A DNA stretch of 48,692 bases from Streptomyces triticirhizae (GCF_003696235.1 NZ_RFFJ01000019.1:1-48692), one strand, 5' to 3'; shown: positions 27,386 to 36,134, counted from the stretch's first letter. Program-made: numbers and translations. Notes: a model not told the origin generated them from the sequence alone.

Positions 27386-28378
27386 TCAGCAGACCTCTTC
27401 GAGGTCCCGCCAGGCGCGCGCGTCGGGCCGGTCGCGGACCCAACCGTCCAACAGCCCGCGCACCAGACCGCTGGGCGCGGCGATCCCGCACTCCCGCTCC
27501 GGCGACCAGAGGGCGCCCGCCCCGGTGTGGCCCAACGGGCCGGGGCGGCCGGGCACGCTGTGGTCGTGCGGGTCGTGCTGGGCCAGCCCGTCGCCCTCCT
27601 CGCTGGGCATCCGGCTCTCCGAACAGGACCGGCACAGCAGCCGCACCGAGGACGACCAGTCCTCGGCGGCGTAGCCGGCGTCGGAGGCCAGCCGCTCCAG
27701 GGCGTTCCGGTCCTCCTCGGTGGCCGCCTCGATCAGCACCACCCAGGTCGGGACGGCCGAGGGGGCCCACAGCTCGATCTCGTCGAAGACCGGGAAGACG
27801 GCCGAGCCGCCGGCGACGGCCGTGGTCCGCTCACCGCGCGGGACGCCGTCGTGGAGCACCACCTCGCCCCAGCGGCGGCCCGAGGACGGCAGCGGGATGT
27901 TGCGCACCTCGATCCTGGCCGGATCGAGGCGGCGGCCCCACACCACCTCGGCCTCGCCCTCGGGCGAGAGCCGCACGGCCGCGCCGCCCAACTCCATGCC
28001 CAACGGCTCGTCCGCGACGGAGGACGCCTTCGGCACCGGCAGCCCGTACGCCTGCCAGGCGCGCCGGGCCAACGGCCAGTCCTGGAGGGCGGTCGCGGCG
28101 ATGCCCACGTTCCACCAGTCGGGAGCGCCGGCGTCCTTCTCCAACAGGGCGACGGCGCGCAGCCCGGCGGAGCGCGCCTGCTCCCAGTCGTGCCGGAACT
28201 TGTGCAGCAGCGCGAGGTTGAACCAGGACTCCGACAGCCACGGCTCCAGGTCAGCGGCGCGGGTCAGCAGCGCGTCCGCGTCCTCGTAGCGGCCGTCGTC
28301 GATGAGGGTGAAAGCCCGGTTGGTGGCCAGCCGCCAGTCCGTGGACGGGCGCTGCCGCACCCTGCCGAAGATCCTCAC
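27386..28378 (-). CDS. TPR-repeat protein of unknown function
   Basis: 330 residues from the GTG at 28378. The first 110 residues form two to three tetratricopeptide-like helical pairs (NRAFTLIDDGRYEDADALLTRAADLEPWLSE, ESWFNLALLHKFRHDWEQARSAGLRAV). A beta-rich domain follows (about 120-230; VVWGRRLDPARIEVRNIPLPSSGRRWGEVVLHDG), then a segment with Cys-x2-Cys (LLCRSCSES) and His-rich DGLAQHDPHDH that may bind a metal. The last 40 residues contain CGIAAPSGLVRGLLDGWV. Related proteins occur next to sigR in Streptomyces, but no function is known. The product is cytoplasmic; partners are unknown. Confidence 0.85.
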   Translation of the reverse strand: MRIFGRVRQRPSTDWRLATNRAFTLIDDGRYEDADALLTRAADLEPWLSESWFNLALLHKFRHDWEQARSAGLRAVALLEKDAGAPDWWNVGIAATALQDWPLARRAWQAYGLPVPKASSVADEPLGMELGGAAVRLSPEGEAEVVWGRRLDPARIEVRNIPLPSSGRRWGEVVLHDGVPRGERTTAVAGGSAVFPVFDEIELWAPSAVPTWVVLIEAATEEDRNALERLASDAGYAAEDWSSSVRLLCRSCSESRMPSEEGDGLAQHDPHDHSVPGRPGPLGHTGAGALWSPERECGIAAPSGLVRGLLDGWVRDRPDARAWRDLEEVC

Positions 28379-28579
28379 GGTGTCCCGCCTGATTCCCGCC
28401 TCGTAGCGTGCACTTCACAGTTCTCCTGTCCGTCCCGAACCGCATCCAACCATGGGGCGACAGGTGCCTGCTCACAGCATGGGTCAGCCGAGGGCCGCGC
28501 GCGAGACGGCGGAAGAGCGCGGAAGACCAGGGGGGTGACGGGGCGCGTGCGCGGCGGCGCCCCCGGCGCGAAACGAAGA

Positions 28580-28619
28580 CGACCGCCCGGAGCGCGCGGT
28601 CACGCGCTCCGGGCGGTCG
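28580..28619 (-). terminator. Perfect 17-bp terminator of the sigR-rsrA operon
   Basis: Bases 28580-28596 are exactly complementary to 28603-28619 (CGCGCTCCGGGCGGTCG) around a six-base loop, 18 bases after the rsrA stop. Confidence 0.85.
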
Positions 28620-28637
28620 ACGCGTCGTCGCCGGACG

Positions 28638-28943
28638 TCAGCGGTCGGCCTGCTGGCGGTCCTCGCCCGAGCCGACCCGGCCGCAGTCCTCTTCCCTGAT
28701 CGCGTCGATCCGCTCAAGGACCTTGGCACGGAGGTCGGCCGGCACCTCGTCCTGGCCGCAGCAGCGCTTGACCAGCTTCTTGACCGCCTGCTCCAGACCG
28801 TACTTCTCCAGACACGGAGAGCACTCGTCGATGTGCTGGCGCATCTTGTCGCTGTCCCGGTCGGGCATCTCGTGGTCGAGGTACTCGTAGAGGTGGTCCA
28901 GGACCTCAGAGCAGTCCGTGGCGCGCGGCTCCTCGCCGGTCAT
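28638..28943 (-). CDS. rsrA: Redox-sensing zinc anti-sigma factor RsrA
   Basis: 101 residues; the ATG overlaps the sigR stop (ATGA), so the pair is made together. The ZAS signature is HIDECSPC: His37, Cys41 and Cys44, with Cys11 as the additional zinc ligand and redox cysteine; Cys61-Cys62 also match S. coelicolor RsrA. Reduced, zinc-bound RsrA holds SigR inactive. Disulfide stress forms Cys11-Cys44, releases zinc and frees SigR. The C-terminal tail is Gln/Arg/Asp-rich. The hairpin 18 bases downstream ends the operon. Confidence 0.95.
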   Translation of the reverse strand: MTGEEPRATDCSEVLDHLYEYLDHEMPDRDSDKMRQHIDECSPCLEKYGLEQAVKKLVKRCCGQDEVPADLRAKVLERIDAIREEDCGRVGSGEDRQQADR

Positions 28944-29773
28944 GACTCCGAACCCTTCTGCTGCGCCCCGGCCGGGACCAGGCCGCGCTCCCGCGCGTAG
29001 TCCTCCAGCATGTCGCGCAGCTGACGCCGACCACGGTGCAACCGGGACATCACCGTGCCGATGGGGGTACCCATGATGTCGGCGATCTCCTTGTACGCAA
29101 AGCCCTCGACGTCCGCGAGGTAGACCGCTATCCGGAACTCCTCGGGGATGGCCTGGAGGGCCTGCTTCACGTCGGAGTCGGGGAGGTGGTCGAGGGCCTG
29201 GGACTCGGCGGACCGCAGGCCGGTCGACATGTGCGACTCGGCCCTGGCCAACTGCCAGTCCTCGATGTCCTCGGCCGCGCTGCGCTGTGGCTCCCGCTGC
29301 TTCTTGCGGTAGGAGTTGATGAAGGTGTTCGTGAGGATGCGGTACATCCACGCCTTGAGGTTGGTGCCCCGGCGGAACTGGTGGAACGAGCCGTACGCCT
29401 TGGCGTAGGTCTCCTGGACGAGGTCCTCCGCGTCGGCCGGGTTGCGGGTCATCCGCAGCGCCGCCGAGTACATCTGGTCCAGGTAGCCGAGGGCGTCGCG
29501 CTCGAACCGCGCGTTCCGCTCGGCCTCGGTCTCCTCGGCCCTCTCCGTCTCCTCGAACACGCCGTCGTCGGTGCCGGTGACCGGACCCACCTCCCTTGGG
29601 TAGCCGCGAAACCCGAAGGCGGGCTCGCTCGACTGGGAGGATAGACGACGAACCGGTCGTTCCGCCGATGTGGAGGCACCCTCGGCGGCGAGCCGCAGCG
29701 TCGCCCAGTCCACCTCGCTGGCGCGCGGGGTGCGCTGCTCGGCGGGACGTGACGGGCAGGCGATGGAACCCAT
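28940..29773 (-). CDS. sigR: ECF sigma factor SigR (long and short forms)
   Basis: The classic short form starts at the GTG at 29590 (GPVTGTDDG; 216 residues). A second start, ATG at 29773 (MGSIACPSR), adds 61 residues and gives the stress-induced unstable form described in S. coelicolor. Sigma region 2 is [21 protein letters not shown] and [20 protein letters not shown]; region 4 is [20 protein letters not shown] followed by [19 protein letters not shown]. SigR turns on thioredoxin, mycothiol and proteolysis genes at GGAAT-N18-GTT promoters. Exactly such a promoter lies upstream, making a positive feedback loop, with RsrA as the coupled brake. Confidence 0.95.
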   Translation of the reverse strand: MGSIACPSRPAEQRTPRASEVDWATLRLAAEGASTSAERPVRRLSSQSSEPAFGFRGYPREVGPVTGTDDGVFEETERAEETEAERNARFERDALGYLDQMYSAALRMTRNPADAEDLVQETYAKAYGSFHQFRRGTNLKAWMYRILTNTFINSYRKKQREPQRSAAEDIEDWQLARAESHMSTGLRSAESQALDHLPDSDVKQALQAIPEEFRIAVYLADVEGFAYKEIADIMGTPIGTVMSRLHRGRRQLRDMLEDYARERGLVPAGAQQKGSES

Positions 29774-29835
29774 CTGGCGGTCTCCCTCTCTCGCCCCCGG
29801 GCGAGTCATGGGTGGTTGACGCGGTCGCCGGGCTC

Positions 29836-29861
29836 AACACCGAACCGCCCCGGGGTATTCC
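29836..29861 (-). promoter_or_regulatory. SigR-dependent autoregulatory promoter (sigRp2)
   Basis: On the sigR strand GGAAT (29861-29857) is followed after exactly 18 bases by GTT (29838-29836), the SigR consensus. Transcription would begin near 29828, upstream of the ATG at 29773, so it makes the long isoform message. Confidence 0.9.
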
Positions 29862-29869
29862 GGGCCGCC

Positions 29870-30688
29870 TCAGAACAGGGTGACCTCCTCGGGGCTCGGC
29901 AGCTCGGCCACCAGCTCAGGGCCGTTGTTCCGCACGTTGCTCACGCCGGTGGAGACCGGATAGGCGCGGAAGGTGCCGGCCGGGGGCGGGGCCAGCAGGG
30001 GGCGTATCGCCTCGGGCTCGCGGCGGGCCGGGTCGAGCCAGGCGTCCCAGCGGTCGGGCGGCAGGGCCAGCGGCATCCTGGGGTGGATGTCGGCCAGGGT
30101 GCGCGGCCCCTCGTCCGCTTCGGCGCGGCCGGGGAGCGGGGTGACCTCGGCCTCGGTGGTCACCACCGTGCAGGTGGCCCACCAGGCGGAGGGGTGGTCG
30201 TCGGGCAGCGTCGTGTCCCGCCAGAACTCGTAGAGCCCGGCGAGCGCCATCACCGAGCCGTCGACCGGCGTGACGAAGTACGGCTGCTTGCGGGGGCGCT
30301 TGCGCTTGCCCTTCTCCTCCTCCGCGCGCTCGGCGTCACCGGTGACCCACTCGTAGTAGCCGTCGGCGGGGAGCAGGCAGCGCCGGGCGGCGAACGGGCG
30401 GCGGTAGGACGGCTTCTCGTGCACGGTCTCCGCCCTGGCGTTGATCATCCGGGCCCCGCCCTCGGGGGACTTGGCCCAGGAGGGGACCAGGCCCCAGCGC
30501 AGCTTCCGCAGCTGGCGCACCGGCTCGGGGCCGCGCTCCTTCACCGGGCGCTCCAGGACCGCGTAGACCTCCTTGGTGGGCGCCACGTTCCAGTCGGCCG
30601 GCAGGGGCTCCCCCGGGTCCACCAGCGCCACGTCGAAAAGTCCGGCGAGATCCTCGGGCCGTCGGCTCGCCGCATACCGTCCACACAT
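29870..30688 (-). CDS. SRAP/HMCES-family abasic-site protein (YedK-like)
   Basis: 272 residues from the ATG at 30688, fixed by MCGRY: the initiator Met is removed and Cys2 forms a thiazolidine crosslink with abasic DNA sites in single strands, shielding them. Other SRAP residues: Asn in NVAPTKE and NARAETV, Glu in ADGYYEW, His in HPRMPLAL. A basic insert EEEKGKRKRPRKQPYF follows. The promoter is of the DNA-damage (PafBC) type and gives an almost leaderless message. It converges with nothing; the sigR promoter lies just past its 3' end. Confidence 0.93.
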   Translation of the reverse strand: MCGRYAASRRPEDLAGLFDVALVDPGEPLPADWNVAPTKEVYAVLERPVKERGPEPVRQLRKLRWGLVPSWAKSPEGGARMINARAETVHEKPSYRRPFAARRCLLPADGYYEWVTGDAERAEEEKGKRKRPRKQPYFVTPVDGSVMALAGLYEFWRDTTLPDDHPSAWWATCTVVTTEAEVTPLPGRAEADEGPRTLADIHPRMPLALPPDRWDAWLDPARREPEAIRPLLAPPPAGTFRAYPVSTGVSNVRNNGPELVAELPSPEEVTLF

Positions 30689-30696
30689 GGCGCCCA

Positions 30697-30719
30697 AGGG
30701 TAGCGGCGGGGTCTGACAA
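30697..30719 (-). promoter_or_regulatory. DNA-damage (PafBC/RecA-independent) type promoter of the SRAP gene
   Basis: On the gene's strand TTGTCAGAC (30719-30711), eight bases, then TACCCT (30702-30697). This fits TTGTCRGTG-N8-TANNNT except for two bases of the extended part. Start of transcription falls within a few bases of the ATG at 30688. Confidence 0.65.
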
Positions 30720-30896
30720 CGGCCCCGGACCGCCGCCGGGAGGCCCGCGCGACGTTCACACAACGGCGGTGCGCGAAGGAACAGTTGATGACTCATGGGG
30801 CTCGCGTGGCCGTTCCGTCACCATCCCGTGGGCGCGCTTCCACGGCGCTAAGGTGTTCGAAACCCCCACCGGTCCATCGCAACGAAACGGGGACCC

Positions 30897-31772
30897 ATGG
30901 ACTACTGCGAGACGTGCCGCCGCCATATCAACGGCGCGCTGATCTGCCCCGGCTGCGGGGAGTTGGTGTCCTGGCCGGGGGCCGGCACGGACACGGACCA
31001 GGGTGACCCGACCCCGCGCCACGGCGTCCCCGCCGTCGGCCGGCACGAGCAGCGGCACGAGCGCCAGCACGAGCACCGGCACGGACACGGGCACCGCCAC
31101 GAGGAACGGCACACCGCCGCCCTCCCCGTCGTCGCCGACGCCCGGGACGGACAGGACGACCACGACGGCTACGGCGACCCGGACGACGACCGCCCGCGCG
31201 GCCGCTCGGGCCGGCGCGCCAGCCACGCGGCGGGCGGCCGGGGCCGACGCCGCTATCTGCTCGCCGGGCTGCTGGGCGTCGTGGTGCTGGGCGTAGCGGT
31301 GGCCGAGGTCGGCGAGGTGGTGCTGCCCACCAGCGACTCGGCCGAGGACCGCGAGGCCGAGGCGGCCGAGGCCCCCGCCTCGCCCGACGGCGAGACGGCC
31401 GACCCCTCCAGCCCCGCGCCCGAGCCGACCGAGACCTCGCCCGAGGCCACCACCGAGTCCTCCGCCTCAGAGCCCACGGCGGAGGAGGACGCCGAGGCGT
31501 CGGCCGAGGCCGAGGCCGAGGCGACCACCGAGGAGCCGCCCACGGCCGAGCACGGCGGGACCGTTCAGCCGACGCCGAGCCCCGACTCCTCCGACGCGTC
31601 GCCGCCGTCCGAGCCCGCCGACCCCGGCGACCCGTCGCAGCCGGGCAGCCCCGACCCCACCCCGCCGCCCGGCGACGAGGACGGCTCCAACGGAGGCGGT
31701 GACGGAGGCGGTGGCGGTGGCGGTGGTGGCCGCGAGGACGACGACACCTGCGTGCTCTTCTGGTGCTGGTGA
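30897..31772 (+). CDS. Zinc-ribbon, His-rich, single-pass membrane protein of unknown function
   Basis: 291 residues, ATG at 30897 after GGGGA. Order: zinc-ribbon-like CETC...CPGC (Cys 4, 7, 17, 20), a stretch with about 15 His among residues 42-72 (ERQHEHRHGHGHRHEERH), an acidic linker, a basic stop and one membrane helix (about 120-138, LLAGLLGVVVLGVAVAE). Then comes a long outer segment of Pro/Ser/Thr/Glu/Ala repeats (about 140-250), a Gly run, and a tail DDDTCVLFWCW with two Cys. The predicted topology puts the zinc and His parts inside the cell and the acidic stalk in the wall. Metal sensing or storage is a guess. I know no characterised homologue. Confidence 0.85.
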   Translation: MDYCETCRRHINGALICPGCGELVSWPGAGTDTDQGDPTPRHGVPAVGRHEQRHERQHEHRHGHGHRHEERHTAALPVVADARDGQDDHDGYGDPDDDRPRGRSGRRASHAAGGRGRRRYLLAGLLGVVVLGVAVAEVGEVVLPTSDSAEDREAEAAEAPASPDGETADPSSPAPEPTETSPEATTESSASEPTAEEDAEASAEAEAEATTEEPPTAEHGGTVQPTPSPDSSDASPPSEPADPGDPSQPGSPDPTPPPGDEDGSNGGGDGGGGGGGGGREDDDTCVLFWCW

Positions 31773-31783
31773 CCCCGCGCCGC

Positions 31784-31827
31784 TGACCAACCGGCGCCTG
31801 GCGCCCGCCCGTTGACCAACCGGCGCC
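31784..31827 (+). repeat. Direct repeat pair in the 3' flank
   Basis: TGACCAACCGGCGCC occurs at 31784-31798 and again at 31813-31827, with degenerate CGTTGA copies continuing to about 31870. No function is evident. Confidence 0.5.
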
Positions 31828-31904
31828 GACCCGTTGAGCGACTGACGGCCGGTGCGCGCCCGTTGAGCCGGCCGGTCGGCCCGGGCGCCGGAGAGGCGAC
31901 CATG

Positions 31905-31940
31905 CCGAGGGCCCTGGTGCGCTCTCACCAGGGCCCTCGG
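31905..31940. terminator. Perfect 15-bp terminator hairpin
   Basis: CCGAGGGCCCTGGTG (31905-31919) is exactly complementary to CACCAGGGCCCTCGG (31926-31940) around CGCTCT. It separates the zinc-ribbon gene from the convergent GH48 gene. Confidence 0.85.
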
Positions 31941-32090
31941 TGGTGCGTGGAACCGGCGGGAGGCCGGGGTCGTGCGCGACCCCGTTCCCGCCGCCTTCAC
32001 TCCCGCACAGAGGCTACGCCTCCGGGCGGGTGACTATGCCTCTCGACTGACTCTCGACTGCCTCACGGCTGCCTCACGGTCGCCTCGCTC

Positions 32091-34160
32091 CTACGCCTCT
32101 TCGCCGAAGAGGTTGGTGTAGGTCGCCAAGGCGATCGCGATGTCGGCCTGCGCCCAGAAGCGGTGGTAGGTGAACGTCGGCGCGTCCCCACCGTTCAGGT
32201 ACGCCTCCACCTGCGGCCAGTTGGGGTCGTCGTGGTAGAAGGAGCGGAGCGAGTCGAAGGTCGCGCCGGGCTCGATCACGTCGCCGTTGGGCATGGTGCC
32301 GCTGAAGCCCGCCGGGATGTAGACCTCGTCGCCGAAGCGGCCGTAGTCCTCGCGGACCTCCTCGGTGGCCACGCCGATGTCGTCGGAGTTGGCCAGCAGC
32401 GCGTCCAGCAGGCCGGCGGCGGTCTCCTGGGCGGCCGTGTCACCGGTCGCCGCGGCGTAGAACGAGAGCGCGTTGGCCAACGACCCGGCCACGCCCACGT
32501 CCTGCGAGTGCGCCGTGACCTCGACGTGCAGGTTGGCGTTGTCGCCGGGGTTGTCCGGGTCCCAGGTGTCCGGCTGGCCGGACCACGAGAGCGTGGACGG
32601 GATCGCGAAGTCGGCGCCGTTGCCCACGGTCACCTCGGGCAGCACCCAGGCGACCCACTTGTCGAGCACCGCGCCGGCGGCGGCGTCGCCCGACTCGTAG
32701 TAGTACTCGGCCAGGCGCTGCATGGACCACGCCTGCATCCCGAACCACTGGTTGGACGGCGGGTCGTGGTAGACCGGGTCCTCGTCGTACCACATGCCGT
32801 AGAAGGTGGAGGTGCCGGCCGGGGGCTGGCCGTAGGCGCCGTCCCAGCTGTTGTTGGCGCCACCGGCGATGCCGCCCTCGGCGGACTGGAGCCAGGTGTA
32901 GAACTCCACCATCCGGTCCAGGCTCTGGCCCCAGTCCTGGCCCGCGCTCGGCGAGTCGGGGACCAGCGCGTCGTCCGTGGAAAGGGCGTACGCGGCCAGC
33001 GGGTTCTGGTATCCGAAGTGGTTGAAGCTGGAGCCGATCCGCCAGGCCCAGCCGGCGGAGGAGTCCAGCGCGCCGCCCCAGGCGTAGTACCAGGACATCA
33101 GGTACTGCGAGCTGTTCTTGCCGTTGCCGGCGGGGCAGGTGGTCGGGCCGACGCAGTCGCCGACCTGCTTGAAGTACTTGTCGTACATCGAGTACCGCAG
33201 GTAGTCGCCCATCTGGGCGGCCTTCTCCACGGTCTCCGCGACCGCCGCCGCGTTGCCCTGCTCGGAGGCCCACTGGTTGGCCCAGTAGGCGGCCTGCACC
33301 GCGCGGGCGTCGGCGTCCGGCGCGTTGGTGTAACGCCACTGCTGGGCGTACTGCGCGTCGTCCGTGAACAGGTCCAGGTAGCCGTTCTCGCCACCGAAGC
33401 TGAAGTCGTCACAGGACGGGTGCGGCACGGTCTCCCACACCGACTCCTGCGGACCGCGCTGGAAGGTGTTGATGAACGACGGCCCCTCGGCGTTGCCGCC
33501 GCACGGGTCGCCCGGGGTGTTGCCGTAGCCGTAGACGTTGTCCACGTCCTGGAGCCAGTGCATCCCGTAGATGTCGTCCGTGCCGTAGGTCGACGACAGC
33601 TCGTTGGCCAACGGGTCCTGCCCGACGGGGACGTTGCCGTCCAGCGCCGCCGGGTAGTTGGAGGGGTCGTTCGACTCCGGCGCGTAGGTCGCCGGGGACG
33701 AGGGGTCGTAGAAGCTGTTGGTGGGCTGATCCTCCGACCCGGGGATCATGTACTCCTCCATCAGCTCCCAGGCGTCGTTGAACGGCTCCCAGTCACCGGT
33801 GACCTGGCCGTACTGCGCCTCCAGCCAGATCAGATAGGAGTACGCCTCGGACGTGGTCTCGTGACCGTGGTCCGGGGCCTCGACGATCAGCGTCTCGACC
33901 GAGTGGTACGGAATCCCCTCGGGGGAGAAGTACCCGTTGGCCGGGTCCTTGATCTTGGCGTACAGCTCAAGGAACTCGTCCTCGTACTGCTGCACGCCGA
34001 TGCCGCCGTCGGCCGTCGGGCTGGCGCTGCCACTGCCGGCCAGGGTCAGACCCAGGGGCAGGGACAGGGCCACGGCTCCGGCGACCCACAGGCGGCGGCT
34101 CTTCTTGCGTGATCTCGCTCTTGTTGAAGTCCCGATGGGAGATCCACGTTGGATTCGCAT
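32091..34160 (-). CDS. Secreted GH48 reducing-end cellobiohydrolase without CBM
   Basis: 689 residues from the ATG at 34160 (GAGGAGG upstream). The signal region has SRRLWVAGAVALSLPLGLTLAGSGSAS, possibly twin-arginine type. The rest, from about residue 50 to the end, is one GH48 (alpha/alpha)6 domain: YEDEFLELYAKIKDP, ETLIVEAPDHGHETTSEAYSY (with the general-acid Glu region), YGMHWLQDVDNVYGYG, FINTFQRGPQESVWETVPHPSCD and HRFWAQADIAIALATYTNLFG. GH48 enzymes move along cellulose from reducing ends and release cellobiose. Most secreted actinobacterial GH48 proteins add a CBM2 or FnIII; none is present here. A CebR box sits at the probable transcription start. Confidence 0.95.
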   Translation of the reverse strand: MRIQRGSPIGTSTRARSRKKSRRLWVAGAVALSLPLGLTLAGSGSASPTADGGIGVQQYEDEFLELYAKIKDPANGYFSPEGIPYHSVETLIVEAPDHGHETTSEAYSYLIWLEAQYGQVTGDWEPFNDAWELMEEYMIPGSEDQPTNSFYDPSSPATYAPESNDPSNYPAALDGNVPVGQDPLANELSSTYGTDDIYGMHWLQDVDNVYGYGNTPGDPCGGNAEGPSFINTFQRGPQESVWETVPHPSCDDFSFGGENGYLDLFTDDAQYAQQWRYTNAPDADARAVQAAYWANQWASEQGNAAAVAETVEKAAQMGDYLRYSMYDKYFKQVGDCVGPTTCPAGNGKNSSQYLMSWYYAWGGALDSSAGWAWRIGSSFNHFGYQNPLAAYALSTDDALVPDSPSAGQDWGQSLDRMVEFYTWLQSAEGGIAGGANNSWDGAYGQPPAGTSTFYGMWYDEDPVYHDPPSNQWFGMQAWSMQRLAEYYYESGDAAAGAVLDKWVAWVLPEVTVGNGADFAIPSTLSWSGQPDTWDPDNPGDNANLHVEVTAHSQDVGVAGSLANALSFYAAATGDTAAQETAAGLLDALLANSDDIGVATEEVREDYGRFGDEVYIPAGFSGTMPNGDVIEPGATFDSLRSFYHDDPNWPQVEAYLNGGDAPTFTYHRFWAQADIAIALATYTNLFGEEA

Positions 34161-34222
34161 CGAACCTCCTCGCGGCTCGGCGATGGGAGAACGTGCTTGT
34201 CTGCGTGACGTGCACAGGCCAG

Positions 34223-34236
34223 TGGGAGCGCTCCCA
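34223..34236. promoter_or_regulatory. CebR box (GH48 gene)
   Basis: Perfect TGGGAGCGCTCCCA. On the GH48 strand it follows TTGACG (34265-34260), 17 bases, GATTCT (34242-34237), so CebR would cover the transcription start and block initiation. Confidence 0.9.
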
Positions 34237-34324
34237 AGAATCCGAGCATTGCCTGAACACGTCAACCCCTCGGACAAATCCCATGCTTAAGCGGCAGGTC
34301 AGCGATGAATTCTTGAACGACCCC

Positions 34325-34354
34325 TTGGCGCGGAGGGGTCAGTTGCCCTACGGT
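34325..34354 (+). promoter_or_regulatory. Candidate GH6 gene promoter
   Basis: TTGGCG (34325-34330), 18 bases, TACGGT (34349-34354). The start would fall near 34361, six bases before the CebR box, leaving a leader of about 380 bases. Confidence 0.4.
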
Positions 34355-34366
34355 CCCTTCAACCAG

Positions 34367-34380
34367 TGGGAGCGGTCCCA
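34367..34380. promoter_or_regulatory. CebR box (GH6 gene)
   Basis: TGGGAGCGGTCCCA, one base from the perfect palindrome. It lies 360 bases upstream of the GH6 start codon, immediately downstream of a candidate promoter. Confidence 0.8.
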
Positions 34381-34739
34381 AGCCGTGAGAGGCGTCGAGA
34401 GCAGACGTCAGACGAACCGGAGCCGCTTCCGAACGCACCCCATGTCCCCCACCACCCCCACCAGCTCCCAGGAGAGTTCGGCCACCGTTCCGGCCCGTTT
34501 CCACGCGGGCCGGGGCCACCAGGGGCTCCCCGAGTCCCCCGGCCGGCTTCACCCAACGACGCGTGGGCGTGTGACGGGAACGGGTTCGGCGGTGCCGCCT
34601 CAGGCTCGTCCGGGCTCTGTCCTCGTCGTCACGGCACGGGTCCGGTGAGCCCACCGGTTCGCCCTTCCTTGCTTGACGCACGACGGCCCCAACTCGCACG
34701 TCCGTTGGGCCGACGCAACCATCTGGAGGAAGTACCGCA

Positions 34740-36134
34740 ATGAGCCGCACCAACCCCCCACGGCACCGAGGCAGGAAGCGGACCGCGCTCGTCGCGGGCG
34801 CCCTGCTGGGCGCCGGCGTGATGACGCTGAGCACCCTCAGCATGGCCAACGCCAACGAGGACGCCCAGCCGCTCGCACGCGTCGACAACCCCTACGAGGG
34901 CGCCGGCGTCTACGTGAACCCCGACTGGTCGGCCAACGCGGCCTCGGAGCCGGGCGGCGAGGCCATCGCCGACCAGCCCACCGGGGTCTGGCTGGACCGG
35001 ATCGCCGCGATCGACGGCGGCTCGGCCGGCAACAGCACCGGTCTGCGCGAGCACCTCGACAATGCGCTGGTCCAGGCCGAGGGGCACGAGAACTTCGTGT
35101 TCCAGGTCGTGATCTACAACCTGCCGGGCCGCGACTGCGCCGCGCTCGCCTCCAACGGCGAGCTGGGCCCCGACGAACTCGACCGCTACCAGTCGGAGTT
35201 CATCGACCCGATCGCCGAGATCCTCGGCGACCCGGCCTACGCCGACCTGCGGATCGTGACGGTCATCGAGATCGACTCGCTCCCGAACCTGATCACCAAC
35301 GTCAGCCCGCGCGAGACCGCGACGCCCGAGTGTGACGAGATGCTGGCCAACGGCAACTACGTCAACGGCGTCGCGTACGCGCTGGAGCAGCTGGGCGCGA
35401 TCGAGAACGTCTACAACTACATCGACGCCGGCCACTACGGCTGGATCGGGTGGGACGACAACTTCGGTGCCTCGGCCCAGCTGTTCGCGGAGGCGGCCAC
35501 CACCGGCGGCGCCTCGGTGGACGACGTGCACGGCTTCATCGTCAACACGGCCAACTACGGCCCGACGGTCGAGCCGTACTACAGCATCGACGACACGATC
35601 AACGGCACTCCGGTGCGCGAGAGCGACTGGGTGGACTGGAACCGCTACATCGACAACCAGTCCTTCGCCCAGGCGTTCCGCCAGGAGCTGGTCTCCCAGG
35701 GCTTCAACTCGGACATCGGGATGTTGATCGACACCTCCCGCAGCGGTTGGGGCGGCCCGGACCGTCCGACCGGTCCCGGTCCCCAGACCGACGTGAACGC
35801 GTATGTCGAGGGCAGCCGGGTCGACCGGCGCATCCAGGCCGGCAACTGGTGCAACCAGGCCGGCGCCGGCCTCGGTGAGCGGCCGGAGGCCTCGCCCGCC
35901 CCGGGCATCGACGCCTACGTCTGGATCAAGCCCCCGGGTGAGTCCGACGGCTCCAGCGAGGAGATCCCGAACGACGAGGGCAAGGGCTTCGACCGGATGT
36001 GCGACCCCACCTACGAGGGGAACCCGCGCAACGGCAACAACCCGTCGGGCGCCCTGCCGAACGCCCCGATCTCCGGGCACTGGTTCTCCGCGCAGTTCCA
36101 GGAGCTGCTGGCCAACGCCTACCCCCCGCTGTGA
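34740..36134 (+). CDS. Secreted GH6 cellobiohydrolase without CBM
   Basis: 464 residues, ATG at 34740 after GGAGGAAG. The signal peptide (1-39, ending SMANAN) is followed by a single GH6 catalytic domain. The signature VVIYNLPGRDCAALASNGE carries Asp132 and IEIDSLPNLITN carries Asp179, the latter equivalent to the catalytic acid; YIDAGHYGWIGW and NTANYGP also match. Loop lengths suggest the exo (tunnel) type acting from non-reducing ends, complementary to the neighbouring GH48. There is no CBM2, linker or FnIII, which is unusual for a Streptomyces GH6. A CebR box lies far upstream, and a 14-bp terminator follows. Confidence 0.94.
   Translation: MSRTNPPRHRGRKRTALVAGALLGAGVMTLSTLSMANANEDAQPLARVDNPYEGAGVYVNPDWSANAASEPGGEAIADQPTGVWLDRIAAIDGGSAGNSTGLREHLDNALVQAEGHENFVFQVVIYNLPGRDCAALASNGELGPDELDRYQSEFIDPIAEILGDPAYADLRIVTVIEIDSLPNLITNVSPRETATPECDEMLANGNYVNGVAYALEQLGAIENVYNYIDAGHYGWIGWDDNFGASAQLFAEAATTGGASVDDVHGFIVNTANYGPTVEPYYSIDDTINGTPVRESDWVDWNRYIDNQSFAQAFRQELVSQGFNSDIGMLIDTSRSGWGGPDRPTGPGPQTDVNAYVEGSRVDRRIQAGNWCNQAGAGLGERPEASPAPGIDAYVWIKPPGESDGSSEEIPNDEGKGFDRMCDPTYEGNPRNGNNPSGALPNAPISGHWFSAQFQELLANAYPPL

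Larger units (their letters stand above)
34161..34739. other. Divergent control region of the two cellulase genes
   Basis: 579 bases without a supported gene. They contain the GH48 promoter with its CebR box (34223-34265), a 7-bp stem-loop (34319-34340), the GH6 promoter and CebR box (34325-34380), and then about 360 bases of GH6 leader with a stem at 34490-34513. An open + strand frame crosses the region but shows no gene-like start or family match. Confidence 0.7.

Noticed and set aside
34109..34648. 179-residue open frame between the cellulase genes
   Set aside because: It crosses both CebR boxes and the GH48 start and promoter, has no ribosome-binding site or family resemblance, and its composition is not gene-like.
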